Below are positions 33,860-42,201 of a stretch of 64,000 nt of DNA, one piece after another. The DNA is taken from assembly GCF_026239675.1 (NCBI RefSeq), contig NZ_JAPIVQ010000004.1, positions 434,001-498,000 on the forward strand, read 5' to 3'. The notes below the pieces were generated by a model. That model was not told the DNA's origin and did not search any database. It saw only the letters and a program-made list of their open reading frames with translations. A program made the position numbers and the translations under genes. The stretch's first letter is position 1; the number at the start of each line of letters is the position of its first letter. This DNA comes from Pedobacter sp. PLR (GTDB taxonomy: Bacteria > Bacteroidota > Bacteroidia > Sphingobacteriales > Sphingobacteriaceae).

Positions 33860-34426
33860 TTACTTTTTTCGGTTTTGCTCAACAACCGCTTTAATCAGGT
33901 CTGAAGAAAGACCAGCTTTGTTCAGATCACCTGCGATAAAGGAACTTTTTGAACTGACGTAGGTATCTATGTCGCTGGTCTCTGTGGCAAGTCTCTTTTT
34001 TAACTGTCCATATTCGCGGGCCAGTTCCGGAGCATCTCTTAATGCATCCCGAAATAATAAGTGATTATTCAGGGCAAGACTTCCTGCTATACAACAATAC
34101 AAATGATGTGCTGGCCACAAAGTCCCGGTCCTGTTGTCCGGATTAAGATTAGAAACCGCATTAAAGGCATATCTGTCTTTAATACCCATCTCACCGGCGA
34201 ATTGATAACCCAGGGAGGTCATAACTGGAATGACTTTATGGAGCTGAGTCTCACCTTTGACTATAATATCAATATCCAAAATTGGTTTGGCCGCCAATCC
34301 GGGTACAGAGGTGCTGCCTACATGCTCAATAGCATCGGTTACATCCCCCAAAGCATTACTGAACACTGTTTTTAGTGCTTCAAATTCCTGTGGCCAGTTT
34401 GGATTGTAATCGACAACTTTGATCAT
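33860..34426 (-). CDS. GrpB/UPF0157 family nucleotidyltransferase-fold protein
   Basis: A 188-residue protein with the family's opening VVDYNPNWPQEFEALKTVF, the core IEHVGSTSVPGLAAKPILDIDIIV (the GSTS..D.D pattern of the nucleotidyltransferase fold) and YFxx-type AHHLYCC. GrpB proteins are of unknown function; some are fused to dephospho-CoA kinase. Standard length. Start ATG 34426. Confidence 0.88.
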   Translation of the reverse strand: MIKVVDYNPNWPQEFEALKTVFSNALGDVTDAIEHVGSTSVPGLAAKPILDIDIIVKGETQLHKVIPVMTSLGYQFAGEMGIKDRYAFNAVSNLNPDNRTGTLWPAHHLYCCIAGSLALNNHLLFRDALRDAPELAREYGQLKKRLATETSDIDTYVSSKSSFIAGDLNKAGLSSDLIKAVVEQNRKK

Positions 34427-34498
34427 AGCTGATTTTTTTTATAGGGAGGAGTAATTTATCCTAAAATTTAGGAATTCTCTTCAAATCTGTGAATAATG

Positions 34499-34535
34499 AA
34501 GCTCCCCGTATCCTGAAATCAGCATAGAGGAGCTT
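34499..34535 (-). terminator. Weak hairpin after the secreted protein gene
   Basis: 7-bp arms AAGCTCC / GGAGCTT lie 11 bases past the stop of the 34546-35262 gene, reading minus. Loop of 23 bases and no good T run, so only a weak terminator. Confidence 0.35.
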
Positions 34536-34545
34536 TTATAATCGC

Positions 34546-35262
34546 TTATCTGTTGTAATTGTCTACCGCTCTTTCAATATTTTTGGTTCCGGATAACTGT
34601 ATCATATATCCGCTTACACTAAGACCGGTGCCAACTCCCATTAATATAGCACCAGTGGTGAAATTGGAACCCTTGGAGAAACTTGTACCTGAGCTAAGAA
34701 TGGAAACAAAACCTGCAATGATGGATGCTCCTGCCGTAACGTACATGATTTTGCTGAGCGATGTGCTTTTCTTGTAATCGTTTAAGAATTGCATGCTCTC
34801 CGGGTGATCAGCCATGTCCTCTGCCAGGTTTTTGTATCGTACTCTTTTGAGATCACCATAACCTTTGTTGTAATACATGGACAGATTAGCCGGATATTGT
34901 CTGTTGGGCCCGTAGCTGCTGTAGCCCCTGCGGTACATGTATGGATCGTATGGCCGCTCCTGGTAAAGGTTGATTTTTCCCTCCAGAACCCTTTCTGAAA
35001 ACGAAGTTTCCCCTATAAAAGATAGTTTTCGGGTATTCGCAAAGAACCCATCTTCATTATTGAAGAATTTTACCTGATCAACCGGGACACGTCTGGAATC
35101 GGCTTTAAACTGCCAGTAACCTGAGAAATCCGGTCGCAGCTGGATCTTTTTAGCATAGATCACAGAATCAGAAAAGAGGTACAAATAGTTTTTACTATCC
35201 TGCGCCCGGGCAGGAATAGTCAGCGCATAGCAAGCCATAGCGCTTAAGAGTAATTTTTTCAT
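34546..35262 (-). CDS. Hypothetical secreted/membrane protein
   Basis: A 238-residue protein with a signal peptide (LLLSAMACYALTIPARAQ). The middle has a Tyr/Arg/Pro-rich stretch (ERPYDPYMYRRGYSSYGPNRQYP). Two hydrophobic segments near the C-terminus (about 170-190, KIMYVTAGASIIAGFVSIL, and 201-222, TGAILMGVGTGLSVSGYMI) would anchor it to a membrane. It is unrelated to the ParA pair upstream, which ends with a palindrome just before its promoter. No family recognised. Confidence 0.55.
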   Translation of the reverse strand: MKKLLLSAMACYALTIPARAQDSKNYLYLFSDSVIYAKKIQLRPDFSGYWQFKADSRRVPVDQVKFFNNEDGFFANTRKLSFIGETSFSERVLEGKINLYQERPYDPYMYRRGYSSYGPNRQYPANLSMYYNKGYGDLKRVRYKNLAEDMADHPESMQFLNDYKKSTSLSKIMYVTAGASIIAGFVSILSSGTSFSKGSNFTTGAILMGVGTGLSVSGYMIQLSGTKNIERAVDNYNR

Positions 35263-35335
35263 AACGGTTTACATTTGTGTGTGCCAGGACAACACAAATT
35301 ATAACCCAAAAAATGCTTTGTAAGCAATAAAATAC

Positions 35336-35379
35336 ATTCAGCTCATTGTATCAGGATATCTTGATACAATGAGCTGAAT
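35336..35379. promoter_or_regulatory. 44-bp near-perfect palindrome after the ParA pair
   Basis: The arms start ATTCAGCTCATTGTATCA and match their complement over the whole 44 bases except one G/T pair either side of the central GATATC. It stands 6 bases past the stop of the small ParA partner. There is no T run on either side. Either a partition/centromere-like or operator site for the partner protein, or a transcript-end hairpin. Confidence 0.6.
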
Positions 35380-35384
35380 AATCA

Positions 35385-35645
35385 CTATAAATCATACTCT
35401 TTTTCAATCACCTTCATGATCAGGTCTTTAACAGTTACTCCTTGTTGTGCACCAAGAATTTTTAGCGCTTTTAAAGCACTCTTTTTAAGTCTCAATGGAT
35501 AAGTAACAGTTTCGTCTTCCGATAACGGAGCTGATTTTTCTCCTTTTGTGGCCGTAGTTTCTTTTGAAGGAGAATTGAACAAAGCGGATACACCACCTAA
35601 GTTTTTATTGTTGTCCTCTATACCACCCAGATTTTTCTTTGCCAT
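35385..35645 (-). CDS. Small ParA partner, probable ribbon-helix-helix DNA-binding protein
   Basis: An 86-residue protein. The N-terminus is polar and disordered with repeated LGG motifs (KNLGGIEDNNKNLGGVSALF). The C-terminal 35 residues (VTYPLRLKKSALKALKILGAQQGVTVKDLIMKVIEKEYDL) read as a beta strand followed by two helices, the layout of ribbon-helix-helix repressors and of ParB-equivalents of type Ib partition systems. It follows ParA by 4 bases. It would bind the palindrome just downstream or the repeats upstream of ParA; inference. Confidence 0.7.
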   Translation of the reverse strand: MAKKNLGGIEDNNKNLGGVSALFNSPSKETTATKGEKSAPLSEDETVTYPLRLKKSALKALKILGAQQGVTVKDLIMKVIEKEYDL

Positions 35646-35649
35646 AATC

Positions 35650-36393
35650 TTATAATTTAACTAAAATTTCTTGTGTAAGGTTTTCGTAATCTACAGCACC
35701 ATTAGATAATGGTGCATATTCGAATACATCAACACCTTTTAACTGCGCTTCGATCAAGGCAACGTTTACCCTGATGGAAGTGTCAAATAACTTGTCATTG
35801 AAATATTTCTTGATACTCTCTGTGATTTGCTCGGTAATCACCCTTCTAGGGTTAATTTTGGTGATAAACACCCCGCCAATGGTTAGGTTTTCATTGTAAT
35901 GCGTCCTTACATCGGAGATGATAGAAACCAGACGGTCAATACCTCTGTAGGCAAAATACTCTGCTTCCAATGGGATTAATACCGTGTCTGCTGCAACCAA
36001 TGCATTTACCGTAAGCATTCCTAAAGCAGGAGCGCAATCGATCAGAATGTAATCATATTTTCCATCCACGGCTTTCAACAATCTTTTCAAAATCGTCTCT
36101 CTGCCAAGTCTGGAAACCAGCTCGATTTCTGCACCTAATAAGTCCAGCGAAGAAGGGACAATGTCTAAATATTCTGAAATGTTTTCAATGGGAAGGGGCG
36201 AGTCATTTTTGATACTATCATAAATCGACACCTTAACATCTCTGAATCCTAAGCCTTCTGTTAAGTTAGATTGTGGGTCAATATCAATTAGTAATGTTCT
36301 TTTGTTCGCACGAGCTAAACCGGCGCCAATATTTAAGGTAGAAGTTGTTTTTCCTGTACCACCTTTATGATTTATAACAGCTATAATCTTCAT
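35650..36393 (-). CDS. ParA family ATPase
   Basis: A 247-residue Walker-type ATPase. Deviant Walker A KGGTGKT at residues 10-16 with Lys10 and Lys15, DIDPQSNLT for the A' region, YDYILIDCAPALG for Walker B, and a C-terminal part typical of short ParA proteins lacking the N-terminal DNA-binding extension. It binds ATP and DNA non-specifically to position DNA or protein cargo. Paired with a small DNA-binding partner, as in plasmid partition, but no replication gene is near and the neighbours are chromosomal. A 10-bp inverted repeat just upstream may be its operator. Confidence 0.9.
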   Translation of the reverse strand: MKIIAVINHKGGTGKTTSTLNIGAGLARANKRTLLIDIDPQSNLTEGLGFRDVKVSIYDSIKNDSPLPIENISEYLDIVPSSLDLLGAEIELVSRLGRETILKRLLKAVDGKYDYILIDCAPALGMLTVNALVAADTVLIPLEAEYFAYRGIDRLVSIISDVRTHYNENLTIGGVFITKINPRRVITEQITESIKKYFNDKLFDTSIRVNVALIEAQLKGVDVFEYAPLSNGAVDYENLTQEILVKL

Positions 36394-36394
36394 G

Positions 36395-36441
36395 TCAATA
36401 TATCCTTTATACGAGTACGCAATGATACTAAGATATATTGA
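36395..36441. promoter_or_regulatory. Inverted repeat in the parA promoter region
   Basis: TCAATATATC at 36395-36404 and its exact complement GATATATTGA at 36432-36441 flank the region directly before the ParA start, and further GATATC elements follow. This fits autoregulation by the ParA partner. Confidence 0.4.
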
Positions 36442-36581
36442 TGTGGAGATATCTTTAATTGGTTTTTAATCCTTTAACCGGTGTTTTTGAGGCTTAATTA
36501 TTGATTTTGAGGGAGATAATATTTTTGAGAAAAGCCTGGTTGCTAGTGATATTAATGTATCTAGATATCTAATTTAGGAGG

Positions 36582-38111
36582 TTAATTTGCCATCGGTAAG
36601 GTAAACCAGAAACTACTGCCTTCCTCTAATATGCTTTCTACGCCGATTTGTCCATTGTGTTGTTTGATGATTTCTGCGCAAATATAAAGGCCAAGACCTA
36701 AGCCGGTATACTGGCTGCCGGAATTGTCTGCGCGGTAATAGCGGTCAAAAATATAGCGTAATTTCTCCGGTTGTATGCCCGGTCCACGGTCAATAACCGA
36801 GACTTTTGCCATGCCGTCTGCCTTTTCAATCCGGATGCGAATCTCTTTTGATTGGGCTGCATATTTTATCGCATTGTTGAGAAAGTTGACTACAATCTGT
36901 TCAATCCGCATGGCATCCGCATAAACGGCTAACTCCAGGTCACCTTCCGTTTCAATGGAGTAAATACCATCGGCGGTTAAATCGTGGTAACAATCTTTAA
37001 TAATGTTGAACAATACAAAATTCGCCTGACTGATATGAAGCTGTCCCTGGTTCGCTCTGCTGGAATTTAATAAATCTTCAATCATTGCATTTACCTTTGC
37101 TAAGCTTTTATTGGCCTGTACCACTAGCTTAGACAACATACCGGTTGTTGGTGGGTTGTCCTTTATCCGGTCTAAGAGCTGTAAAGATGCTTTTAAGCTG
37201 GTGATAGGTGTTTTAAGCTCATGACTGGCAATGATGATAAAATCATCTTTTTGCTGTTGCAGCAAGCGAAGTTCCTGAATATCTGTTGCGGTACCTACCC
37301 AAAGCTCCAGTTTACCCTGTTGATTTTTAACCGGCATCAAACGGATCAGGTGCCAGCGGTAAAGCTCATCCACCCGTTTGATACGGATTTGAAACTCCCC
37401 ACCTTCATTATTATTCAGGATAGACTGGAATTGCTCCAATCCGGCATCATGGTCTTCGGTATGTATTACCGTCCTAGCTCCGAATAGGCTGTTTTTTTCA
37501 TTATCCAGGCCGGTATATTCATACCATCTCTGGTTGTAAAAATCAATTTCCCCGTTAAGCGAATTTGTCCAGGCAAGCTGTGGAATGGTTTCCATCATAC
37601 TCCGGAAACGACTTTCACTTTCTGCCAATGCCCGGGTACGGTTAAGCACACGGTCTTCCAGTTCCTGATTCAGGGTCGAAAGTTCTTCATTAATCGTCTT
37701 TAATTTTTCATCGGCCAGCTTTTTTTCCTTACGGATCTGGGTATCATTTAAGGCCCTGTTGATTTTCGTAGATAAGGTAAAGAGCTTGTTTTTTGACACA
37801 TAATCAGTAACGCCAGCCTTAATGAGCTTAACGGCATTTTCTTCCCCGATGATACCAGATACAATGATAAAAGGGATATCTGGCTGATACTCTTGTTTAA
37901 TAAGAAAAGCACTCTCCGCATCAAATGAAGGAAGAGAATAATCTGATAAGATAAGATCCGGAAGGAAATTGCATAGCGCTTTCTCAAAATCTTTACGGGT
38001 TTGTACAACTTCCGTTGTAAAAGTCAATTCAGATTTTCTTAATTCCCTTTGCAGGAGATCAGCATCACTTTCATTGTCCTCAAGAATGAGTATTTTAAGA
38101 TTTGTAGCCAT
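36582..38111 (-). CDS. Cytoplasmic REC-PAS histidine kinase
   Basis: A 509-residue signalling protein with no membrane segment. Receiver at 1-120 with phospho-acceptor Asp57 (LILSDYSLPSFDA). Coiled linker at about 128-165. PAS at about 165-285 (FRSMMETIPQLAWTNSLNGEIDFYN, ending WVGTATDIQE). HisKA with His297 (FIIIASHELKTPITSLK). HATPase with N box FLNNAIKYA, DRGPGI and GLGLGLYI. A receiver at the N-terminus means it is itself a target of an upstream kinase. It forms a minus-strand signalling cluster with a lone receiver and a repeat-rich kinase. Confidence 0.94.
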   Translation of the reverse strand: MATNLKILILEDNESDADLLQRELRKSELTFTTEVVQTRKDFEKALCNFLPDLILSDYSLPSFDAESAFLIKQEYQPDIPFIIVSGIIGEENAVKLIKAGVTDYVSKNKLFTLSTKINRALNDTQIRKEKKLADEKLKTINEELSTLNQELEDRVLNRTRALAESESRFRSMMETIPQLAWTNSLNGEIDFYNQRWYEYTGLDNEKNSLFGARTVIHTEDHDAGLEQFQSILNNNEGGEFQIRIKRVDELYRWHLIRLMPVKNQQGKLELWVGTATDIQELRLLQQQKDDFIIIASHELKTPITSLKASLQLLDRIKDNPPTTGMLSKLVVQANKSLAKVNAMIEDLLNSSRANQGQLHISQANFVLFNIIKDCYHDLTADGIYSIETEGDLELAVYADAMRIEQIVVNFLNNAIKYAAQSKEIRIRIEKADGMAKVSVIDRGPGIQPEKLRYIFDRYYRADNSGSQYTGLGLGLYICAEIIKQHNGQIGVESILEEGSSFWFTLPMAN

Positions 38112-38155
38112 TATTGGTACGACATAATTATAATATGGAGCAGTTAATCAGGATA

Positions 38156-38596
38156 TTAATGTGCTGACTGGCTCAAGACCATCCAGTATAAACCAATTTC
38201 TTTTACAGCTTTGAAAAAGTTATCACTGTCTACTGGTTTTACTATGTAGCTGTTTGCGCCTAAAGAAAAGCACTTTTCAATATCCGGACCCTCATTAGAT
38301 GAGGTCAACATCACCACTGGAATAGCTTTAAGATTCGGGTCAGATTTAATCTTTTCTAACACCTGTACGCCTGAAATCTTCGGCATTTTTAAATCCAACA
38401 GGATCAGTTTTGGAAATTCCTTATTACTTCTTGCCGCAAAATCCCCTTTGCAATATAGAAAGTCAAGTGCCTGAGCACCGTTGATCACGTGTTGAAGCTT
38501 ATTGGTTACCCCACCTTTTTTAAGCGCACGGATGGTGAGTGCGGCATCGTCGGCACTATCTTCTACAAATAATATTTCAATGTTATGGTAGCTCAT
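38156..38596 (-). CDS. Single-domain response regulator (Rcp1-like)
   Basis: A 146-residue receiver with no output domain. Acidic pair in FVEDSADDA, phospho-acceptor Asp68 in LILLDLKMPKISG, VMLTSSNEGPDIEK switch region, and Lys in YIVKPVDSDNF. It matches the Rcp1-type receivers that pair with phytochrome-like kinases. It starts 11 bases after the stop of the repeat-bearing kinase gene, so that kinase is its likely phosphodonor; the receiver may then act on the REC-PAS kinase. Confidence 0.94.
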   Translation of the reverse strand: MSYHNIEILFVEDSADDAALTIRALKKGGVTNKLQHVINGAQALDFLYCKGDFAARSNKEFPKLILLDLKMPKISGVQVLEKIKSDPNLKAIPVVMLTSSNEGPDIEKCFSLGANSYIVKPVDSDNFFKAVKEIGLYWMVLSQSAH

Positions 38597-38607
38597 GTTT
38601 CTTAATA

Positions 38608-39789
38608 TTAATGGTTTACGCGGAGTAAGCTAAAATAGAAGCAAGACCCTTCGTCTAATGTTGATTCGGCCCAAACTTTCCCCTGATGTCTCTGGACAAT
38701 CCGGTGAACAATGGCGAGGCCGATACCGGTACCTTCAAATTCTTCCTGTGAATGTAAGCGCTGAAAAACTCCGAAAAGCTTGTCATAATATTCCATGTCA
38801 AATCCGGCACCGCCGTCTTTTACGTAATATACAATGTGTTGGTCTTCCTGGTAAGCGCCAATTTCAATCCTTGTTTTTTCTTTGTGACGGGAGTATTTAA
38901 TCCCGTTGGAAATCAGGTTGATCCAGACCTGTTTGATCAATGATTTGTCTCCCTGAGCTCTTGGAAGCTCCCCTACGATAAATTCAGGGATTCTCTCATT
39001 TTCCTCGAATACGAACTCATTTTTAACCGTCCTAACCAGATCATTCATTTCGATTTCTGAAACGGTAACCTGTTTTCTTCCCAGTTTGGAGAAGGCCAGC
39101 AAGTCATCAATCAATTCGCCCATCTTTTTGGAATTGTTAATGATCGATTGCAGGATTTTTATCCCGTCAGCATCTAATAAATCTCCGTAATCCTCTACAA
39201 TAATTTTGGTGTAGCCGTTGATAGCCCTGATTGGGGCACGTAAATCGTGGGACACAGAATAGGAGAAAGATTCTAATTCTTTATTAACGGACTCTAGTTG
39301 TGCGGTACGTTCAATTACCTTTTGCTCTAATTCATCATTCAGTTTACGAATGTCATCTTCTGCATTTTTAAGTTCTCTGTTTGCAATGCTTAACTCTTCT
39401 GCTCTTTTTTCTTTCTCTTCATTTTGAAAAGCAAGTTCTTTATTGGCGATGATCAGCTCTGCCGCACGGTTTTCCTTTTCTTCATTTTGAAAAGCAAGTT
39501 CCTTGTTCGCAATGATCAGTTCTGCCGCACGGTTTTCTTTCTCTTCATTTTGAAAAGCAAGCTCCTTATTGGCGATGATCAGTTCTGCAGCGCGGTTTTC
39601 TTTTTCCTCATTTTGAAAAGCAAGTTCCCTGTTGGCAATCGCTAACTCTGCTGCACGATGTTCTTTTTCTTCATTTTGAAAAGCAAGCTCTTTAATGGCA
39701 ATGATCAGCTCTGCGGCAGTATTTTCTTCATTTTGAAGAACGATCTCTCCATTGGCAATAATCAATTCATCGGAATTGTTTTTTTTCAT
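38608..39789 (-). CDS. Cytoplasmic histidine kinase with tandem-repeat coiled coil
   Basis: A 393-residue kinase with no membrane segment or sensor domain. Residues about 10-140 consist of a 21-residue helical repeat (consensus ENRAAELIIANKELAFQNEEK) in five good copies with worn copies at each end, a long coiled coil. HisKA follows with His181 (YSVSHDLRAPIRAINGY), then HATPase (INLISNGIKYS, DGGAGFDMEYYDKLFGVF, GTGIGLAIVHRI), the phytochrome-kinase type. It precedes the Rcp1-like receiver by 11 bases. With no sensor, the coiled coil itself or a partner must carry the signal. Confidence 0.93.
   Translation of the reverse strand: MKKNNSDELIIANGEIVLQNEENTAAELIIAIKELAFQNEEKEHRAAELAIANRELAFQNEEKENRAAELIIANKELAFQNEEKENRAAELIIANKELAFQNEEKENRAAELIIANKELAFQNEEKEKRAEELSIANRELKNAEDDIRKLNDELEQKVIERTAQLESVNKELESFSYSVSHDLRAPIRAINGYTKIIVEDYGDLLDADGIKILQSIINNSKKMGELIDDLLAFSKLGRKQVTVSEIEMNDLVRTVKNEFVFEENERIPEFIVGELPRAQGDKSLIKQVWINLISNGIKYSRHKEKTRIEIGAYQEDQHIVYYVKDGGAGFDMEYYDKLFGVFQRLHSQEEFEGTGIGLAIVHRIVQRHQGKVWAESTLDEGSCFYFSLLRVNH
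39370..39762 (-). repeat. 63-bp tandem repeats in the kinase coiled coil
   Basis: The 63-base unit recurs with period 63; the marker encoding ELAFQNEE lies at residues 34, 55, 76, 97 and 118. The three inner copies are nearly identical at the protein level and close at the DNA level. Whole units could be gained or lost in frame. Confidence 0.9.
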
Positions 39790-39977
39790 GTCCTTAGTAA
39801 AAGGGTAGTGGTTGAAAATAAAATGGGAATAAGATAAGAAGGGGAATTTTCTAAAGCTACCATAATAAAGTGGTACCTGCTTATATGCGGGGATAAATCG
39901 TACAAACAGTCGTACAAGGAATTTTGTTTATAGACCTGGAATTCTGCTATAGCTTAAAGAGAGATTGCGCTTGCAGG

Positions 39978-40454
39978 TTAAAGCCTTTTCTGGATGTCGG
40001 CGACTTCAATTTTCATTTGCCTGTTGGCAGGGGCAAGCGCCAGCCCCTCCTTATATTGACTCATTGCTTCCTTAAAAGCACCCAGTTGTGCCAGCACATA
40101 GCCAAATCCATGGTAACTTTCCGGATTTTTTTTGTCGAGTAACCAGGCTTGGTTTAAACGGTACATGGCCGTTTTTAGGTCTCCCTTTTGGGCGTATTCC
40201 ATGCCCCACCTCGAATGAACATAAGAGGCGCGTTCTTTGGTGCCGAATTGTTGGGTAACCTCTTTAATAAACCGCTCGTCTATATCAATATACTGCTGCG
40301 ATTTGACAACGCCACTATATTTAGGCAATAATCTTATGTCGGTTTTAGCATGCTCCTTCCATTGTTCATAAGGACCTATTGAAGTACAGGACAGGAAACA
40401 AATCGTGATAAACGAAATAAAGAGGGTCCTAAATATAGATGGGAATGATTTCAT
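39978..40454 (-). CDS. TPR lipoprotein
   Basis: A 158-residue protein with a lipoprotein signal (LFISFITICFLSC, lipobox FLSC). It carries two to three TPR units near residues 82-155 (WGMEYAQKGDLKTAMYRLNQAWLLDKKNPESYHGFGYVLAQLG in short stretches). TPR lipoproteins act as scaffolds or in assembly at the envelope. It follows the 115-residue gene by 30 bases on the same strand. No partner can be named. Confidence 0.8.
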   Translation of the reverse strand: MKSFPSIFRTLFISFITICFLSCTSIGPYEQWKEHAKTDIRLLPKYSGVVKSQQYIDIDERFIKEVTQQFGTKERASYVHSRWGMEYAQKGDLKTAMYRLNQAWLLDKKNPESYHGFGYVLAQLGAFKEAMSQYKEGLALAPANRQMKIEVADIQKRL

Positions 40455-40484
40455 GGGTGGTTAAATTACTGGTGGTATTGTGAT

Positions 40485-40832
40485 TTATGGTTTTACAACC
40501 AGTTCTTCCGCCGTCAGACAGAAATATAAATTCTGTAACTGATGTACATATAATAATTTATAGTCTAACATCGCAATTTCTCCGTCCATAGGTTGGAAAT
40601 CATCACTTAACACAAACTGATGCCCGTTTTTCTTTTCCAGCACATACGTGATTTCAATACCTTCTTCATATTCAAAATCGAATTTCTCGAAACCAAATTT
40701 ATTAAGCCAGTCTGCCGTTAGTTTAATAGGCTCCATTAATCCTGCCGAATCAATATCAGATCCATAAGGTATTTGTTCCGGGTGGCCGTGATCTAATGTA
40801 TAATTCCCGATTCTTAATTCGCTTGATTCCAT
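40485..40832 (-). CDS. Hypothetical protein with YVHQLQNLYF motif
   Basis: A 115-residue protein beginning MESSELRIGNYTLDHG and ending in YKLLYVHQLQNLYFCLTAEELVV. This arrangement (ELRIGN...W...GF...VHQLQNLYFALTGEEL) is common in Bacteroidota genomes, often near phage or mobile genes, but the function is unknown. Here no phage genes are near. It lies under an exact -7 box and upstream of the TPR lipoprotein gene. Confidence 0.7.
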   Translation of the reverse strand: MESSELRIGNYTLDHGHPEQIPYGSDIDSAGLMEPIKLTADWLNKFGFEKFDFEYEEGIEITYVLEKKNGHQFVLSDDFQPMDGEIAMLDYKLLYVHQLQNLYFCLTAEELVVKP

Positions 40833-40849
40833 AATCCGTTCTTTGGCCG

Positions 40850-40857
40850 CAAAATTA
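40850..40857 (-). promoter_or_regulatory. -7 box for the 40485-40832 gene
   Basis: Minus strand TAATTTTG, an exact TAnnTTTG, 17 bases before ATG 40832. Confidence 0.4.
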
Positions 40858-41012
40858 AGATAATTAAACCTTAATCCATATTTTGATTTAGATGGGGGAT
40901 ATGACTGAAAATAAATCCCCTTGTAAGGGAAGGTTTTTACAAAAAAAAAGGAAAGAGTATCACTTCTGGTTATGACTTATAACTTAAATTAGGCTTGTGT
41001 TCTTCATAATTA

Positions 41013-42131
41013 ATGCCATTTTTGAATACCAAACCAAATATTGTGAGCGAAGAACCTGAAATAGACCAAACCCGGAAAACCCTTATTTATACTGCGAAAT
41101 CCATCGTATTAGTTTCTATGTTATTTATTTTAGGCACACTGATCGGAATGAGTGTCTTTTATTGGAAGGATAGCCCGGATTTGTTAAAGACAGCAGCTCA
41201 GTCTGCTGAGGAGACATCCACAGCTAAACCCCTGACTAAAGTAAACGCTATTCCTGCAGATGCCTGGAAATCACCGGAAGAAAGTACTATTCCTGATGAT
41301 GAATATGGCCATATGATCCGCTATGGGCGGGAACTCGTAAAGAATACTGCTAAATATTTCGGACCAAATGGTTCTGTTGCCAGAATAAGCAATGGTATGA
41401 ATTGTCAGAATTGTCATTTAGAAGCCGGAACGAAAACTTTTGGAAATAACTACTCAATATTTTTTGCCAGCTATCCTAAAAAGAGCGGACGCTCCGGTAA
41501 AATGGCCGAAGCTACCGAACGTATTGCAGATTGCTTTCAGCGGAGCTTAAATGGAAAAGTTCCGGACCTTAATGGAAAAGAAGTGCAGGCGATGCTGGCT
41601 TATATGAAGTGGGTAGGCTCAGAACAGGATAAAGGAAAGAAAGCATTTGGTTCAGGTACTGAAAAACTGAAATATATGGACCGTGCTGCCGATCCGCAAA
41701 AAGGATTGCTGGTGTACCAGAATAAATGTCAGTCTTGTCATGGACAGCAGGGCCAGGGTATCAAATCTGAAGATCAGCTGGCCTATGTTTATCCGCCACT
41801 ATGGGGAGCGCACAGTTACAATGATGGTGCAGGCATGTACAGGCTAAATAATTTCGCAGGTTTTGTGAAAAACAATATGCCTTTTGGCGTAAGTTATCCG
41901 GATGCACAGCTGACCGACGAAGAATCCTGGGATGTAGCCGCATTTGTAAACTCCCAACCAAGGCCACATAAAGAACAAAAACAGGATTACCCGGATAGAA
42001 CTAAAAAACCAATTGATGCCCCTTATGGTCCATATCTGGACGGATTTTCAGAACAACAGCATAAGTACGGCCCTTTTCAGCCAATTGTGTTAGCGCTGAA
42101 AGAACTGGAAAATGGCAGCGGGTTAAAATAA
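41013..42131 (+). CDS. Membrane-anchored diheme c-type cytochrome, thiosulfate dehydrogenase-like
   Basis: A 372-residue protein. One N-terminal membrane segment (about 30-50, SIVLVSMLFILGTLIGMSVFYW) anchors a periplasmic domain. Two heme c sites: CQNCH at 131-135 and CQSCH at 239-243. Around the first are NGMNCQNCHLEAGT, NYSIFFASYP and ERIADCFQRSLNG, a pattern shared with TsdA thiosulfate dehydrogenases; Cys174 may be the extra heme ligand found there. Met ligands are possible in NNMPFGVSYPDAQLTDEE. It is followed after 70 bases by a substrate-binding protein. Electron carrier with TsdA-like activity is the best guess. Confidence 0.8.
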   Translation: MPFLNTKPNIVSEEPEIDQTRKTLIYTAKSIVLVSMLFILGTLIGMSVFYWKDSPDLLKTAAQSAEETSTAKPLTKVNAIPADAWKSPEESTIPDDEYGHMIRYGRELVKNTAKYFGPNGSVARISNGMNCQNCHLEAGTKTFGNNYSIFFASYPKKSGRSGKMAEATERIADCFQRSLNGKVPDLNGKEVQAMLAYMKWVGSEQDKGKKAFGSGTEKLKYMDRAADPQKGLLVYQNKCQSCHGQQGQGIKSEDQLAYVYPPLWGAHSYNDGAGMYRLNNFAGFVKNNMPFGVSYPDAQLTDEESWDVAAFVNSQPRPHKEQKQDYPDRTKKPIDAPYGPYLDGFSEQQHKYGPFQPIVLALKELENGSGLK

Positions 42132-42201
42132 GGTGGCCTGAATCCTGACCAGGTACTCCCTTGAATTTTGTACGATGATTACGACCCTTTATCCCTTAAA
42201 T

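Noticed and set aside
35385..36393. An integrated plasmid
   Set aside because: No replication, mobilisation or resistance genes are near; neighbours look like ordinary chromosome genes.
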